Below, piece after piece: positions 1 through 11,774 of a stretch of DNA of 64,000 nucleotides (position 1 is its first letter; each line of letters begins with the position of its first letter). A program made the position numbers and the translations under genes. The DNA lies in NCBI RefSeq assembly GCF_030123505.1, contig NZ_CP126115.1, positions 5,098,001 through 5,162,000 on the forward strand. The letters run 5' to 3'. The notes beneath the pieces are model-generated. The model saw only the letters and a list, made by a program, of their open reading frames with translations, did not search any database and was not told the DNA's origin. This DNA comes from Neobacillus sp. YX16. Its GTDB lineage: Bacteria > Bacillota > Bacilli > Bacillales > Cytobacillaceae.

Positions 1-324
1 TATTTCATTGGTGATCTCTGATAACTTCTGATTTATCACTTCCGTTTTTAAACTTGCACTTGGCTGAGCACCATTTTGACCGGCCTCAACAGCAATAACA
101 TCTCCAACTTCTACTGTTTTTTTGTTAATTGCCTTATTAATTACTTGGGAGGCAATTTGTTTAGTCTTGGATTCCGCATATCTCATTAAGGAAGGTTCAA
201 TTCCTTTGTTTACCAGCCATATTCCAAGTGCAGTAGACAATAGAAAGAAAACAAATGATAGTAGCATGACATATCTGAAAGGTAACGGTCCTCGTTTCCG
301 GGCACGTACACGAAACTTAGCCAA
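1..324 (-). CDS. yunB: Sporulation protein YunB, partial (N-terminal part)
   Basis: This is the first 108 codons of a gene running off the left edge. The start is TTG at 324, with a GGGGGGAT Shine-Dalgarno just upstream. The product begins MAKFRVRARKRG, then has one hydrophobic segment at about residues 20-40 (RYVMLLSFVFFLLSTALGIWL), followed by a soluble part containing IEPSLMRYAESKTKQIA. This matches the layout of YunB, a membrane-anchored protein needed for efficient sporulation in B. subtilis and expressed in the mother cell. The neighbouring yunC-yunF order supports the call. Its biochemical role is not known to me. The C-terminal part lies outside the window. Confidence 0.85.
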   Translation of the reverse strand, partial: MAKFRVRARKRGPLPFRYVMLLSFVFFLLSTALGIWLVNKGIEPSLMRYAESKTKQIASQVINKAINKKTVEVGDVIAVEAGQNGAQPSASLKTEVINQKLSEITNEI

Positions 325-389
325 AAAAAATCCCCCCTTACATGCTATATGTATGCTTCTTAAAGGGGAACTAGCCTATAAAATTAAAG

Positions 390-420
390 AAAAGCCTGCA
401 CAAGGCTGTGCAAGCTTTTT
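390..420 (-). terminator. Intrinsic terminator after yunC
   Basis: Directly after the yunC stop codon, a hairpin pairs AAAAGC/TGCACA with TGTGCA/GCTTTT around a short AGGC loop. Read on the minus strand it is followed by a T-rich run. It separates the yun unit from yunB. Confidence 0.7.
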
Positions 421-721
421 AAACCATTTTTAACAAAGCATCTTTCCCAAGCATTCCTTTTGTTATTCCTATGCTTTCTGCCTCGGTTGTTACTGACTCC
501 ATTGGTGCATTAAGGAGCTGTTCAATGGTTTTTACTCCTACCGCTCTAGCGGCTATAATTTTTCGGTCCTTCAGCTTTTCGTTCAATAATCCAACATCTA
601 AGGCACCGCACATTATATATCCCTTATCATTGCTTACAGTAAGCAATGTTGTTTTTGGTAGTAAGACAGTAACAGCCAAGAACGTGTGACCATTAATCTC
701 TACCGGTGATAGCTCAATCAA
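419..721 (-). CDS. yunC: YunC family protein (DUF1805)
   Basis: A 100-residue protein with the conserved YIMCGALDVGLLNEKL and GRAVGV-type (AARAVGVKTI) stretches of the YunC/DUF1805 family. The function is unknown; the B. subtilis protein is almost the same length. I chose the TTG at 721 because AGGAAAGGAG lies 6-7 bases upstream; an upstream TTG at 748 in the same frame has no ribosome-binding site and would include that motif in the coding part. It is first after the yunD end and is followed by a terminator, so it may be transcribed alone or from read-through of yunD-yunE. Confidence 0.85.
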   Translation of the reverse strand: MIELSPVEINGHTFLAVTVLLPKTTLLTVSNDKGYIMCGALDVGLLNEKLKDRKIIAARAVGVKTIEQLLNAPMESVTTEAESIGITKGMLGKDALLKMV

Positions 722-788
722 TTTACACACTCCTTTCCTCACTAACAATTTATGAAAGAGAGAGAAAAAGCGTGTATCTCCTTTAGGA

Positions 789-2135
789 CTACTTTTGTAA
801 TTTCCATTTTAATATGTCTCGTAAAAATTCAGGAAGGAAGTATTCCTTTTCCTTATTCGGAAAAACGTTTTTAAAAAAATGTCCAAAAGTAAACATATCT
901 GGAATGGCAAGAGAGTAGATCTGATTTAGATCCAGTTCATGACCATTTATATAAATCTCATTGTTTTCTTTAAAAGTAATCCGATCGTAAACACTTGCCC
1001 CCATTACTGTGCCTCTAAAACCAAGCCCAATAACCTGCCGATTGGCCCAGTCATCTGAATTTGTTTCATTTATTACTTCTTTTAATTCACTGCCGGTAAG
1101 TTGAATTTTACAGGGATTGATTGGATGAGGACAAATCGACAGCAAATCATAGGAGGTTACCTTCCCAGATAATGGACCCAAAATAAGACCTGCATTAATA
1201 AAGGCACAATCTGCATCGCACCATTCCCTTAATGCTTGGCATAAAATCTGAGACAGCTCAGTGGCTTGAAAGGGATCATGGATGTATTCCTTAGGCAAGA
1301 TAGTAACTTTTTGATTTAGCAGCTTCTTCCCTCTTCGGTAAATCTCCTTAGAAATTGCTCTCTCATCTTGTATAGTTGGGAGTTCCATAACATTATACAA
1401 TTTCGCCTGTTTACTACAAATATTTTTATCAGCTATCTGGAGCGTTACATGTCCAACAAATCTGCCATGCTTACCAGCTCCAGCAAGCAATGTCTGTCCC
1501 ACCTGCTTCCCTTCAGGAAGGGTATGGTGGGTATGACCGCCAAGAATGACATCTATTTCTGGATATTCGATTGCAATTCTTTCATCGTGGGTAAGTCCAA
1601 GATGGGAGAGCAGAATAATGACATCCGATTGATCCTTTAATGTTTGTATCCACTTCCCCAACTCCTCAAACGGCTCAGCCAGATGCCAGCCTAACAGGTC
1701 ATAAAGAAGCGAAAAATAGGCAGTTAATCCAATTACACCAATCCGTGTTCCCCGTTTTGTCTGATAAATTTTATATGGTTTAAGCCATGTAGGATGCTGA
1801 CCAGTCTTGTCATAGAGATTAGCCACTACAACATCAAATTCACTTTTTTCATACAGATGATTAAGCACTTCATAAGGAAAATTGATTCCTTCATTGTTAC
1901 CAATTGTCACCGCATTATACCCACTCTCATTCAACAGTTCAATATTTCCCTGTCCTCCGGTCCCCTCTGAGAGTGGGTGCCAGCGATCAATAAAGTCACC
2001 TATGTCAAAAAGGAAAAAATCTTCTCCACTCTCTGCATGATGTGTTCTTCTGCTTTTTAAAAAATGCTGAATTCGCGGCCACCTTTTTAAATGGCTGTGA
2101 AGATCATTTGTATGATAGATATGGATCATTTCCAT
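789..2135 (-). CDS. yunD: YunD, 5'-nucleotidase/cyclic phosphodiesterase-type metallophosphoesterase
   Basis: A 448-residue protein of the bifunctional UDP-sugar hydrolase/5'-nucleotidase family. The N-terminal calcineurin-like domain shows the metal ligands in order: HTNDLHSH (residues 7-14), FDIGDFID, GNNE, LSHLG and GGHTHH. The C-terminal part (about 270-440) matches the 5'-nucleotidase substrate-binding domain, with FINAGLILG, LLSICPHPN-like LSICPHPIN, and TGSELK motifs. No signal peptide is visible, so it probably acts in the cytoplasm. That fits YunD rather than secreted nucleotidases. It lies 18 bases downstream of yunE's stop in the same direction, suggesting co-transcription with it. 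The exact substrate is not determined by the sequence. Confidence 0.85.
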   Translation of the reverse strand: MEMIHIYHTNDLHSHLKRWPRIQHFLKSRRTHHAESGEDFFLFDIGDFIDRWHPLSEGTGGQGNIELLNESGYNAVTIGNNEGINFPYEVLNHLYEKSEFDVVVANLYDKTGQHPTWLKPYKIYQTKRGTRIGVIGLTAYFSLLYDLLGWHLAEPFEELGKWIQTLKDQSDVIILLSHLGLTHDERIAIEYPEIDVILGGHTHHTLPEGKQVGQTLLAGAGKHGRFVGHVTLQIADKNICSKQAKLYNVMELPTIQDERAISKEIYRRGKKLLNQKVTILPKEYIHDPFQATELSQILCQALREWCDADCAFINAGLILGPLSGKVTSYDLLSICPHPINPCKIQLTGSELKEVINETNSDDWANRQVIGLGFRGTVMGASVYDRITFKENNEIYINGHELDLNQIYSLAIPDMFTFGHFFKNVFPNKEKEYFLPEFLRDILKWKLQK

Positions 2136-2153
2136 GGATGTTTCGCTTCCTTT

Positions 2154-2978
2154 TTAGCCAATAATGCCTTGATAAATTAATCGTATGCCAACGATGATTA
2201 AGATGGTGCGTAATAATAAAACAATTGTTTTGCTTCTTAGTTTGATGTTTAAATAGACGCCAACCTTTGCACCAATCCATGCTCCTGGAACTAAAGCCAA
2301 TGCAAGCAGCCAGTCCACATTTCCAAGAGTGATATGGGTAATGGAGCTAAGAATTGATGTTGGTAAGATCATAAACATGGATGTAGCTGTTGCTACATGG
2401 GGTGGAAAGAAGAATAGCAAAATCATGGTCGGAACCATTAATGACCCGCCGCCAACACCTAGAATCCCTGATAAAAATCCAACAATAAATGCAATAACGA
2501 CTCCTATTACAGGGTTAAAGCCATACTCAAAGATTTTTCCTGAGTTATCCGTAAAACTTCTGAAAATCCCCTTATCTCTCCGGTATGGAATCGGTTTTAG
2601 TTTATCTTTTAATAATAGAATACACGAAACAAAAAGAATAAAAATGCCAAAAAACAAATTGAATGATTTTAAATTTAATATTTCAGTAACCCATGCTCCT
2701 AGAATACTGCCTGGTCCACTGCCAATCAGAAAGATTAACCCGCTTTTGTAGTCTACCGTTTTATGTTTCATATAAGCTAACGTAGAAGAAAGCCCGGTAA
2801 AAATCATCGTGAAAAGTGAGGTACCCACAGCAGTCTGAGGAGAAATATAACCAAATGCAGATAGAGTGCCTAAAAAGAGTAAAGATGGAACAATGACGAT
2901 ACCTCCGCCTAATCCAATTAAGCTCCCTAAGGAACTACCTGCAATTCCTATTAATATTAATACAATCCATTCCATCAT
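2154..2978 (-). CDS. yunE: Sulfite exporter TauE/SafE family membrane protein
   Basis: A 274-residue integral membrane protein with about eight hydrophobic segments. It carries the two internally repeated signature halves of the TauE/SafE family: GSLIGLGGGIVIVP near residue 20 and GILGVGGGSLMVP near residue 170. Members move sulfur-containing anions or organic sulfonates, but the substrate here is not known. Two adjacent ATG codons (2978 and 2975) follow AAGGAGA, and either could be used. Position between yunF and yunD matches B. subtilis yunE. Confidence 0.85.
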   Translation of the reverse strand: MMEWIVLILIGIAGSSLGSLIGLGGGIVIVPSLLFLGTLSAFGYISPQTAVGTSLFTMIFTGLSSTLAYMKHKTVDYKSGLIFLIGSGPGSILGAWVTEILNLKSFNLFFGIFILFVSCILLLKDKLKPIPYRRDKGIFRSFTDNSGKIFEYGFNPVIGVVIAFIVGFLSGILGVGGGSLMVPTMILLFFFPPHVATATSMFMILPTSILSSITHITLGNVDWLLALALVPGAWIGAKVGVYLNIKLRSKTIVLLLRTILIIVGIRLIYQGIIG

Positions 2979-2992
2979 CTTCTCCTTTATTT

Positions 2993-3270
2993 AGGCTCTG
3001 TTAAAACTGAATGTTGATTTGACTGTGTTTGGAAATAAGCGGAGTTTTTCCGTTTATTTTAGGAAATACAATTAATTCCTTAAAAATAAGCGGAGTTTTT
3101 TCGCTTATTGTATCCAAATCCTTGGATTTTGTCTTATTTAAAGTAGGTAACCGGAATATCTCCGCATATATCTGCTTCCTACGCTTCCTCTATATACAAT
3201 AGCCGGAAATTATCCGCCTATGAATTCTCAACCCTACACGAAAATCAACAGTGAATAATAACAGAGCCTT
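2993..3270. repeat. MITE-like element with terminal inverted repeats
   Basis: A stretch of about 278 bp between yunF and yunE has imperfect inverted ends. The left end begins AGGCTCTGTTA and contains TGTTGATTT; the right end ends AAATCAACA...TAACAGAGCCT. Inside are short palindromes around the phrase AATAAGCGGAG (3034-3060 and 3084-3109), each folding back with a (T)CGCTTATT-like arm. No open reading frame of note lies inside. The GGCTCTGTTA ends resemble those of some insertion sequences, so this may be a non-autonomous remnant. I see no clear target duplication. Confidence 0.55.
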
Positions 3271-3273
3271 AAT

Positions 3274-4119
3274 TTAAAATAAATCCAGTTGTCTAGGAGC
3301 AAGGTCCTCATATTTTAAATCTAAAAGGGTAATCATTTCTTTCGCGTTATCTGCCGCATCTCCTCCGGAATTGTTGTTAAAAAGAACATAGACGTTTTGG
3401 GATTCCTTGGATAATCTCCTGATTATGTCTGCCCATTCTTGAAGTTCTTGTTGATTGTAGCGATAGAGATACCTGACTTCACGCCAATCCGTATCTTGAC
3501 GTTTTTGCCAGCCATGGACGTTTCGTCCGTGAAATCGAATGAGGAGTTTTTCTGGATCGATAGCCTCTAGTATCGCTGGTATGGAACCCTCACCTGATTG
3601 CGGTTCATCACAAATACTATGTATCCACTTTTCCTCTTTCATAAAATCAAGCGTATGCTGGCGAAACCGAGGTGTAAACCAAGACTGGTGCCTGAACTCA
3701 AGCGCACAGGGTATATCTCCCATTTGCGCTTTACACCATCTTAAATATTCAACATTTTCCCGTTTACAATCAAACCATGGCGGAAATTGAAAAAGCACCA
3801 TGGCTAATTTATTTTCTTCTATGTATGGTTCTAGCGATTCCTTAAAGGCTTGAAACATTTCTTTGTTTGTCGCAAATGGGATCTCTCCGCGTTGATGACC
3901 GGTCATACCTTGGTAGGCTTTAACAATGAACTGAAACGATGCAGGGGTATCATTAACCCATTTTGCTGCATTCCTCTTGGGCTGGATGGCGTAGAAAGCG
4001 GCATCCACTTCTACTGTTGGAAAATGGCCAGCATATTCTTTTAACTTATCACGGGGCGGGGTTTGATCTGGATATAAACTGTCATGATCTCCCCACCCTG
4101 TAACACCAATATAAATCAA
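3274..4119 (-). CDS. yunF: DUF72 family protein YunF
   Basis: A 281-residue soluble protein of the DUF72 family, which has a TIM-barrel-like fold. Diagnostic parts are IYIGVTGWGD at the N-terminus, FQFPPWF near residue 110, LEFRHQSWF and YVLFNNNSGGDAADNA near the C-terminus. The last of these matches the NN..gG.A..nA signature of the family. No biochemical function is established. It sits at the downstream end of the yun cluster, as in B. subtilis, and is separated from yunE by an inverted-repeat element. Confidence 0.85.
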   Translation of the reverse strand: MIYIGVTGWGDHDSLYPDQTPPRDKLKEYAGHFPTVEVDAAFYAIQPKRNAAKWVNDTPASFQFIVKAYQGMTGHQRGEIPFATNKEMFQAFKESLEPYIEENKLAMVLFQFPPWFDCKRENVEYLRWCKAQMGDIPCALEFRHQSWFTPRFRQHTLDFMKEEKWIHSICDEPQSGEGSIPAILEAIDPEKLLIRFHGRNVHGWQKRQDTDWREVRYLYRYNQQELQEWADIIRRLSKESQNVYVLFNNNSGGDAADNAKEMITLLDLKYEDLAPRQLDLF

Positions 4120-4177
4120 CCTGAATCACCTCCACTACTAATAATAGCATACCCTTAGTTTTGATTTTCTGTTATCT

Positions 4178-4532
4178 GAGAGTAAATCCTCGTCATCCGA
4201 GAGTAATTCTCGCCATCTGAGAGTAAATTTCGGTATCCGCCAGTATTTCTCGCCTTCCGCCAGTATTTCTCGCTATCCGCCAGTATTTCTCGCCTTCCGC
4301 CAGTATTTCTCGCCTTCCGCCAGTATTTCTCGCCATCCGCCAGTATTTCTCGCCTTCCGCCAGTATTTCTCGCCTTCCGCCAGTATTTCTCGCCTTCCGC
4401 CAGTATTTCTCGCTATCCGCCAGTATTTCTCGCTATCCGCCAGTATTTCTCGCCTTCCGCCAGTATTTCTCGCTATCCGCCAGTATTTCTCACCTTCCAC
4501 CAGTATTTCTCGCTATCCGCCAGTATTTCTCC
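4178..4532. repeat. 20-bp tandem repeat array (about 17 units)
   Basis: Between yunF and sufB the unit GCCAGTATTTCTCGCCTTCC recurs with an exact 20-bp period from 4239 to about 4532. There are 14 full copies plus a partial one. The variation is almost only at the GCCTTCC/GCTATCC/GCCATCC part. Three more degenerate units (GAGAGTAAATTTCGGTATCC type) lead in from 4178. There are no spacers, so it is not a CRISPR array. The 20-bp period is not a multiple of three, so the open frames through it are probably incidental. It lies just past the sufB stop codon, on the downstream side of the suf operon. Confidence 0.9.
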
Positions 4533-4580
4533 AAAACGCAAAGAACCGCCTGCCAATATGGCAAGCGGACCAAGATCTTA

Positions 4581-5978
4581 TTAACCGATAGAACCTTCCA
4601 TCTCGAACTTTATGAGACGATTCATTTCAACGGCATATTCCATTGGTAATTCCTTTGTAAATGGCTCAATGAAGCCCATAACAATCATTTCAGTAGCTTC
4701 TTGTTGTGAAATACCACGGCTCATCAAGTAGAAGAGCTGCTCTTCTGACACTTTAGAAACCTTAGCTTCATGTTCAAGAGAAATGTTGTCGTTTAAGATT
4801 TCATTGTATGGAATGGTATCAGAAGTTGACTGATTATCCATAATCAATGTATCACATTCGATATTCGCACGTGCACCATCGGCTTTACGTCCGAAGTGAA
4901 CGACACCGCGATAGGTTACTTTACCGCCATGCTTAGAAATCGATTTTGAAACAATGGTTGAAGATGTGTTAGGAGCTAAGTGAATCATCTTTGCTCCAGC
5001 ATCCTGGTGTTGACCTTTACCAGCAATGGCAATGGATAACGTCATTCCACGTGCGCCTTCGCCTTTAAGAATAACAGCAGGATATTTCATCGTTAATTTA
5101 GAACCGATGTTACCATCAATCCATTCCATTGTCGCATTCGCATCACAAACAGCACGCTTTGTAACAAGATTGAAGACATTGTTTGCCCAGTTTTGAATCG
5201 TTGTATAACGGCAATAAGCATCTTTTTTAATAACAATCTCAACAACTGCACTGTGAAGTGAGTTTGTTGTATAAACAGGTGCCGTACAGCCTTCTACATA
5301 ATGAACATGCGCGCCTTCATCCACAATGATTAACGTACGCTCAAATTGTCCCATATTTTCAGAGTTAATACGGAAATAAGCCTGTAACGGAGTATCTACT
5401 TTAACTCCTTTTGGAACATAAATAAATGAACCACCTGACCATACTGCGGAGTTTAGTGCAGCAAACTTGTTATCTGTCGGAGGAATCGTTTTTCCAAAAT
5501 GCTCACGGAAGATATCTTCATTCTCTCTTAAAGCAGAATCAGTATCTTTAAAAACAATACCCAAATCTTCAAGTTCTACCTTCATGTTATGGTATACAAC
5601 CTCAGATTCGTACTGAGCAGATACACCTGCAAGGTACTTTTGCTCTGCTTCAGGAATACCAAGCTTATCAAACGTTGCTTTAATCTCTTCAGGGACTTCA
5701 TCCCATGATTTTTCAGATTTCTCAGATGGTTTTACATAATAAGTGATTTCGTCAAAGTTTAACGGAGCTAAATCTCCGCCCCATTGCGGCATCGGCATTT
5801 TGTAAAAGTGCTCAAGTGATTTCAAACGGAAGTCAAGCATCCACTGCGGTTCGTTTTTTAATTTTGAAATCTCTTTTACAATATCACTTGTCAAACCACG
5901 CTTTGAACGAAATATGGAAACATCCTTATCGGCAAAACCGTATTTATAATCACCGATTTCCGGCATTTTTTTCGCCAT
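4581..5978 (-). CDS. sufB: Fe-S cluster assembly scaffold SufB
   Basis: A 465-residue SufB, the usual length. It pairs with SufC (ATPase) and SufD to form the cytoplasmic SufBC(D) scaffold on which [Fe-S] clusters are built. The C-terminal SufBD core has [19 protein letters not shown], the beta-helix region, and the family ending [19 protein letters not shown]. The start at 5978 ([15 protein letters not shown]) is chosen over an upstream in-frame ATG because GGAGG lies nine bases before it and homologues begin here. It is the last gene of the suf operon, 24 bases or so after sufU. The stop codon is followed by a tandem repeat array rather than an obvious terminator. Confidence 0.95.
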   Translation of the reverse strand: MAKKMPEIGDYKYGFADKDVSIFRSKRGLTSDIVKEISKLKNEPQWMLDFRLKSLEHFYKMPMPQWGGDLAPLNFDEITYYVKPSEKSEKSWDEVPEEIKATFDKLGIPEAEQKYLAGVSAQYESEVVYHNMKVELEDLGIVFKDTDSALRENEDIFREHFGKTIPPTDNKFAALNSAVWSGGSFIYVPKGVKVDTPLQAYFRINSENMGQFERTLIIVDEGAHVHYVEGCTAPVYTTNSLHSAVVEIVIKKDAYCRYTTIQNWANNVFNLVTKRAVCDANATMEWIDGNIGSKLTMKYPAVILKGEGARGMTLSIAIAGKGQHQDAGAKMIHLAPNTSSTIVSKSISKHGGKVTYRGVVHFGRKADGARANIECDTLIMDNQSTSDTIPYNEILNDNISLEHEAKVSKVSEEQLFYLMSRGISQQEATEMIVMGFIEPFTKELPMEYAVEMNRLIKFEMEGSIG

Positions 5979-6029
5979 CGACCTGTTCCTCCATTTCATA
6001 AACAAAAAGGGAATCTCTCCCTTTTTATT

Positions 6030-8996
<2,967 letters not shown>

Positions 8997-9019
8997 GATT
9001 ATCCTCCTAACGCAAACTC

Positions 9020-9805
9020 TTACGCTTCTTGCCCAACTGTTTCATCTTCGATTCCGAGCTCTTGCTTGATCCAGTCATATCCTTCTGCTTCTAAGCGTTG
9101 TGCTAGTTCAGGTCCGCCTGATTTCACAATACGTCCCTGCATCATAACGTGCACATAGTCAGGAGTGATATAATTTAAAAGTCGTTGATAGTGAGTAATA
9201 ACTAAACAGCCAAATTCTTCTCCACGCATTTGATTGATTCCTTTTGAAACAACCTTAAGGGCATCAATATCTAATCCAGAGTCAATTTCGTCTAAAATGG
9301 CGATTTTTGGCTCAAGCATCATTAATTGGAGAATTTCATTACGCTTCTTCTCTCCACCTGAAAATCCTTCATTTAAATAGCGTTGTGCCATATCAAGATC
9401 CATTTCAAGGTATTCCATCTGCTTATCCATTTTGCGAATAAATTTCATTAATGAAATTTCATTACCTTCTCCAAGACGGCTGTTAAGGGCAGAACGTAAG
9501 AAATCCGCATTTGTGACTCCGTTAATTTCACTTGGGTATTGCATCGCTAAAAATAGGCCAGCACGAGCTCGCTCGTCTACTTCCATTTCAAGAACGTTTT
9601 GATCGTCTAGAGTAATATTTCCGCTCGTTACTTCATATTTCGGGTGACCCATAATAGCAGAAGATAAAGTAGATTTACCAGTACCATTCGGTCCCATGAT
9701 TGCGTGAATTTCTCCACCTTTTATTTCAAGGTTTACACCTTTTAAAATTTCTTTCCCATCAATTTCTACATGTAAATCTTTGATCGTTAATGTTGATCCA
9801 GCCAT
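9020..9805 (-). CDS. sufC: Fe-S cluster assembly ATPase SufC
   Basis: A 261-residue ABC-type ATPase without membrane partners. Walker A is GPNGTGKST (residues 38-46), the signature is FSGGEKKR, and Walker B is IAILDEIDSGLD, the form typical of SufC. It powers structural changes in the SufBCD complex. It is the first gene of the suf operon; the long AT-rich stretch upstream (9806-10172) must hold the promoter. A GGAGGT ribosome-binding site precedes the ATG at 9805. Confidence 0.95.
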   Translation of the reverse strand: MAGSTLTIKDLHVEIDGKEILKGVNLEIKGGEIHAIMGPNGTGKSTLSSAIMGHPKYEVTSGNITLDDQNVLEMEVDERARAGLFLAMQYPSEINGVTNADFLRSALNSRLGEGNEISLMKFIRKMDKQMEYLEMDLDMAQRYLNEGFSGGEKKRNEILQLMMLEPKIAILDEIDSGLDIDALKVVSKGINQMRGEEFGCLVITHYQRLLNYITPDYVHVMMQGRIVKSGGPELAQRLEAEGYDWIKQELGIEDETVGQEA

Positions 9806-10172
9806 ATATATACCTCCGCAAAGATAATTTTGTATCTTGTAGCCTCTAACACCGGCCCCAAAATTCTATTCTCACTTTATTCTCATTACAATCTTATAAC
9901 AAATCGTATGTGTTAGCAACTTATAAACAGTATTAACATTTATAAAAAACTAAGAAAATTTATTTTCACTAAACACAAACCAATTGAGAATGAATAAGTA
10001 TACAAGATATGTTTGTAATATAATAAATTCAGAATTTTTAAACTTGTGACCGCTTTATGTATCCACATACGAATAAAATCATAACGTATTTATCTCTATT
10101 TTGCCAAGACTTCCTCATTATTATTTCCTACCTATTTTTACCTATCCAATCGTATTCATGTATTTATACAAA
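9806..10172. other. AT-rich intergenic region upstream of the suf operon
   Basis: About 370 bp with no credible gene. It should carry the suf promoter, reading leftward. One weak candidate is TTGTTA, 17 bases, TAAAGT around 9883-9911. I see no conserved RNA structure and no clear IscR-like or Fur-like box. Confidence 0.4.
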
Positions 10173-10205
10173 GAAAAGCCAGTGAATCATGATCACCGGC
10201 TTCCT
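10173..10205 (-). terminator. Intrinsic terminator after metQ
   Basis: On the minus strand a hairpin pairs AAGCCGGTGA with TCACTGGCTT around a short loop and runs into TTTCTTTG. It lies about 50 bases past the metQ stop and ends the metNPQ unit. Confidence 0.8.
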
Positions 10206-10255
10206 GCTTTCTTCCTATTTATTAGTACCTTTTAGACTAATTTTCCATAATGAGA

Positions 10256-11092
10256 TTATTCTCCTGGTATAACAGCACCTTGGTACTTTTCTTGCAGGAA
10301 TTTATTAATCTCCTCTGATTGTAAAACCTCTACAAGTGTTTTAATTTCTTCGCGGTCTTTGTCCTCAGAGCGAACGACAACAAGGTTTGCGGGCACAACA
10401 TCATCGCCTTCAAATGCGATGCCATACTTTCCAATGTCAATACCGCCTTCTAATGCGTAGTTCGTATTAATAACGACCGCATCGCCTTCACCGCTATCGA
10501 AAGAAGAAGCTAATAGTTTTGCTTCAATTAGAGTTGAGAAATCAAGGTCCTTTGGATTTTCGACAATATCCTCAACTCTTGCACTCGCTCCAACGCCTTC
10601 TTTAAGCTTAATTAATCCTTCTTTTTCAAAAATAGGTAAAATACGTCCATGGTCACTTAGTGAATCACTCATAATAATTTTTGCACCTTTTGGAAGATCA
10701 TTTAAGCTTTTGTATTTTTTTGAATAAATTCCGATTGGTTCCTTATGAATTCCACCAACACTTACAAAATCAAAATCTTTATTTTCTTCCATTTGCAGTT
10801 CTAAATACCCTGGTGTTTGAAAATAGTTTGCGTCGAGTTCTTTATCCCTTAACGCTACGTTTGGCAGGATATAATCTTGAAAAACTTGCACTTCTAGATC
10901 AATGCCTTTTTCCTTTAATAAAGGTTTTGCCGCTTCTAACACTTCCGCATGCGGTACAGCAGATGCTCCAACAACTAACTTTTTGTTTCCTTCTTCTCCT
11001 GCGTTATCTGCAGTATCGTTTTTAGCACCACCGCAAGCTGTGAGGGCAAGTGCTACTAACGCAATGATAATTAAACTAAATGCTTTTTTCAT
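10256..11092 (-). CDS. metQ: Methionine ABC transporter substrate-binding lipoprotein MetQ
   Basis: A 278-residue NlpA-family lipoprotein. The signal peptide ends in the lipobox LTAC, with C20 as the lipid-anchored residue. The mature part shows the family hallmarks VVGASAVPHAEVLE and DANYFQTPGYLE. It binds methionine (D- or L-, or methionine derivatives) outside the cell and delivers it to MetP/MetN. It lies 16 bases after metP, last in an operon behind an S-box riboswitch, which independently supports methionine as the substrate. Confidence 0.93.
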   Translation of the reverse strand: MKKAFSLIIIALVALALTACGGAKNDTADNAGEEGNKKLVVGASAVPHAEVLEAAKPLLKEKGIDLEVQVFQDYILPNVALRDKELDANYFQTPGYLELQMEENKDFDFVSVGGIHKEPIGIYSKKYKSLNDLPKGAKIIMSDSLSDHGRILPIFEKEGLIKLKEGVGASARVEDIVENPKDLDFSTLIEAKLLASSFDSGEGDAVVINTNYALEGGIDIGKYGIAFEGDDVVPANLVVVRSEDKDREEIKTLVEVLQSEEINKFLQEKYQGAVIPGE

Positions 11093-11108
11093 AATCTAAC
11101 TCCTCCTG

Positions 11109-11774
11109 TTATCGTTTATCTGTTTTTTTTGTAAAATAATCTCCAATAAATTGGATGATAAAAACCAAAATTAAAATGGCAATCGTTGCAACTAACGTAA
11201 CAATAGGTCTATTGCGCTGAAAACCTTCAAGGTAGGCAAAATGACCAAGTCCCCCTGCTCCAATTACCCCAGCCATTGCTGTAAAGCCTACTAGTGAAAT
11301 AGCTGTAACCGTAAGCCCTGAAATTAATGCTGGCAAAGATTCCGGTATTAATACTTTAAAAATAATATGACCATGTGTTGCTCCCATTGATTGTGATGCC
11401 TCAATAACACCTTTATCGATTTCCCTAAGAGCAATCTCCACCATTCTTGCATAAAAAGGAGCTGCGCCAATAATTAAGGCAGGCAGCGCTGCATTTGCAC
11501 CAAGCATAGTTCCAACCAATAATTTTGTAAAAGGAATTAATAATACAATTAAGATAATAAAGGGTATGGACCTGAAAATATTAACAAATCCAGCAATAAT
11601 AACATTTACACCTCTATTTTCCCACATATTACCTTTACCTGTTAGAAATAATAGCAGACCAAGCACCAATCCCAAAATAAATGTAGTAAGGACTGAAATG
11701 GAAGTCATATAAAGGGTTTCACGTGTGGCTTCTAATAATTGAGTCCACTTTACCATTTCCGTAAAGTTAGCCAT
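11109..11774 (-). CDS. metP: Methionine ABC transporter permease MetP (MetI)
   Basis: A 221-residue permease with five predicted membrane segments and the permease EAA-like loop, here EASQSMGATHGHIIFKVLIP. The length and the N-terminal start TEMVKWTQLL match methionine permeases of the D-/L-methionine uptake family. Its ATG overlaps the end of metN by 8 bases, showing tight coupling. Two copies presumably form the channel with two MetN subunits. Confidence 0.93.
   Translation of the reverse strand: MANFTEMVKWTQLLEATRETLYMTSISVLTTFILGLVLGLLLFLTGKGNMWENRGVNVIIAGFVNIFRSIPFIILIVLLIPFTKLLVGTMLGANAALPALIIGAAPFYARMVEIALREIDKGVIEASQSMGATHGHIIFKVLIPESLPALISGLTVTAISLVGFTAMAGVIGAGGLGHFAYLEGFQRNRPIVTLVATIAILILVFIIQFIGDYFTKKTDKR

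Noticed and set aside
4273..4500. Open frame inside the 20-bp tandem repeat giving a protein of GEKYWRI/ARNTGG-type repeats
   Set aside because: The frame exists only because the repeat unit lacks stops. The 20-bp period cycles through all frames, there is no ribosome-binding site, and no known protein looks like it.
4178..4532. CRISPR array
   Set aside because: Units follow each other directly without unique spacers, and no cas genes are near.
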